Source of the DNA: Candidatus Bathyarchaeota archaeon ex4484_135
Lineage (GTDB): Archaea; Thermoproteota; Bathyarchaeia; EX4484-135
NCBI GenBank assembly: GCA_002255025.1
Contig: NJEJ01000067.1
Location: 1 to 5,527 of the forward strand
Reading direction: 5' to 3'
Length of the DNA stretch: 5,527 nucleotides
Shown: piece after piece, positions 4,896 through 5,527 of the stretch
How positions within the stretch are numbered: the first letter of the stretch is position 1
Layout of the letters: the number at the start of each line of letters is the position of its first letter
Position numbers and translations under genes: made by a program
Notes under the pieces: model-generated
Database searches by the model: none
What the model was told of the DNA's origin: nothing
What the model saw: only the letters and a program-made list of their open reading frames with translations

Positions 4896-5527
4896 GCCCT
4901 TATGACCCCTCTCTCCTGCGTCCTGACGAAAACGACCTTCAGGCCCGTGGTCTCCTTGACCTGGCGGGCCAGCTCCAAGAGTTCGTCCGCAAGAGGCTGC
5001 CTCACGTTTGCGAAAGAGGGGTCCATGAGGTCCCCCCTCGGCGAGAACTGCTGTATCACGTAATAGGCTCTCTCCCGGTCAGCCAGGCCCATCTCGACCA
5101 GCTCGCCTGCTATCTCCACCAGGTCGGCCTTCTCGTGGAGCGTTGGGACGAAGGTAGTCCTGATCTCGAGGAAAGGTGCCATTTCCAGGGCCTTTTCCAA
5201 GGAGGCCCTCACGGACCTCACCATACGCTCTGCCACATCGGTCCTGAGGCCCGATACACGCCCGTACTTAGCCGGGTCGCTCAGGGGGGCCTTCACGTCC
5301 ATGGCCAGGTGGTCCACGAGGCCCGCCTCCAACAGGCCTCTCACGACCCCTTCTCTCGAGCCGTTCGTGTCCAAGCTCGTCTTCATGCCCACCTCCTTGC
5401 AGGCCTTGAATAAGGCCCTAAGGCCCTCGGGCTGGAGGGCTGGCTCGCCCCCCGTGGCCTGGACGTAATCGGACAGGAGGCTGGCGCCCGATATGGCCTC
5501 GAGGACCTCGGGCAGCCCGACCTCCCG
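4892..5527 (-). CDS. Radical SAM protein, anaerobic ribonucleotide reductase activating type, N-terminus outside window
   Basis: The minus-strand frame is open from the window edge for 211 codons to a TAG at 4894-4892; the GTG at 5392 is internal, not the start. The fragment has the radical-SAM SAM-binding motif TGGEPALQ (fragment residues 25-32), then KTSLDTNGS and LAMDVKAPLSDPAKYGR. Next come a strand with IRTTFVPTLHE and QQFSPRGDLMDPSF. This order matches the NrdG-like activase family (the NrdG2 type), which generates the glycyl radical on the anaerobic class III ribonucleotide reductase. The CxxxCxxC iron-sulfur motif should lie in the missing N-terminal 40-60 residues and cannot be checked. 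Related radical-SAM activases of unknown target share this pattern, so the substrate is inferred. The C-terminus looks complete. The gene converges on the acyl-CoA synthetase gene, with interlocked stop codons; no metabolic link is evident. Confidence 0.82.
   Translation of the reverse strand, partial: REVGLPEVLEAISGASLLSDYVQATGGEPALQPEGLRALFKACKEVGMKTSLDTNGSREGVVRGLLEAGLVDHLAMDVKAPLSDPAKYGRVSGLRTDVAERMVRSVRASLEKALEMAPFLEIRTTFVPTLHEKADLVEIAGELVEMGLADRERAYYVIQQFSPRGDLMDPSFANVRQPLADELLELARQVKETTGLKVVFVRTQERGVIRA

Noticed and set aside
4841..5413. Open plus-strand frame of 190 codons opposite the radical-SAM gene
   Set aside because: It overlaps the end of the synthetase gene and is antisense to clear radical-SAM motifs. 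The translation shows no domain and has the composition of a shadow frame.
1..5527. Search for CRISPR arrays, tRNA or rRNA genes, insertion sequences and toxin-antitoxin pairs
   Set aside because: No regularly spaced repeats, cloverleaf-like sequence, transposase motif or terminal inverted repeats were seen. Almost every base is accounted for by six ordinary genes.

Overview
The window looks like chromosomal DNA from a strictly anaerobic, probably hyperthermophilic archaeon that ferments peptides. The DNA is GC-rich, prefers AGG for arginine and uses ATA freely for isoleucine. Genes touch or overlap, several starts are GTG, and ribosome-binding sites resemble the archaeal GGAGGTGAT. The gene content fits: a two-subunit indolepyruvate:ferredoxin oxidoreductase, an ADP-forming acyl-CoA synthetase alpha subunit, an archaeal winged-helix protein of the DUF4443 type and an anaerobic radical-SAM activase. 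A lineage such as Korarchaeota or a peptide-fermenting Thermoproteota is plausible, but the sequence alone does not settle it.

Layout, left to right. (1) 1-234 (+): C-terminal tail of an oligopeptide/dipeptide ABC transporter ATPase with its four-cysteine motif; the rest lies outside the window. (2) 239-856 (+): winged-helix/DUF4443 protein, 4 bases downstream and probably cotranscribed. (3) 827-1444 (-) and 1444-3342 (-): iorB and iorA, an operon with a TGATG stop/start overlap; iorB overlaps the DUF4443 gene tail to tail by about 30 bases. (4) 3343-3425: the only real intergenic region, 83 bases. It is a divergent promoter region with a 26-base dyad centred on a TATA-like hexamer. (5) 3426-4895 (+): ADP-forming acyl-CoA synthetase alpha subunit. 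(6) 4892-5527 (-): C-terminal part of a radical-SAM protein of the anaerobic ribonucleotide reductase activase type; its N-terminus is cut off by the window edge. Its stop codon interlocks with that of the synthetase. No stretch over 300 bases lacks a gene.

The core is a metabolic module. IorA/IorB convert aryl pyruvates, made by transamination of Trp, Phe and Tyr, to aryl-acetyl-CoA and reduced ferredoxin. The ADP-forming synthetase then turns the CoA thioester into the free acid while making ATP. The adjacent peptide transporter could supply the amino acids. The synthetase beta (ATP-grasp) subunit is not in the window and must lie elsewhere. I see no mobile element, CRISPR array, RNA gene or clearly undescribed system. 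The most unusual items are the dyad between iorA and the synthetase, the tightly interlocked convergent gene ends, and a 21-base exact repeat inside the iorA ferredoxin domain.
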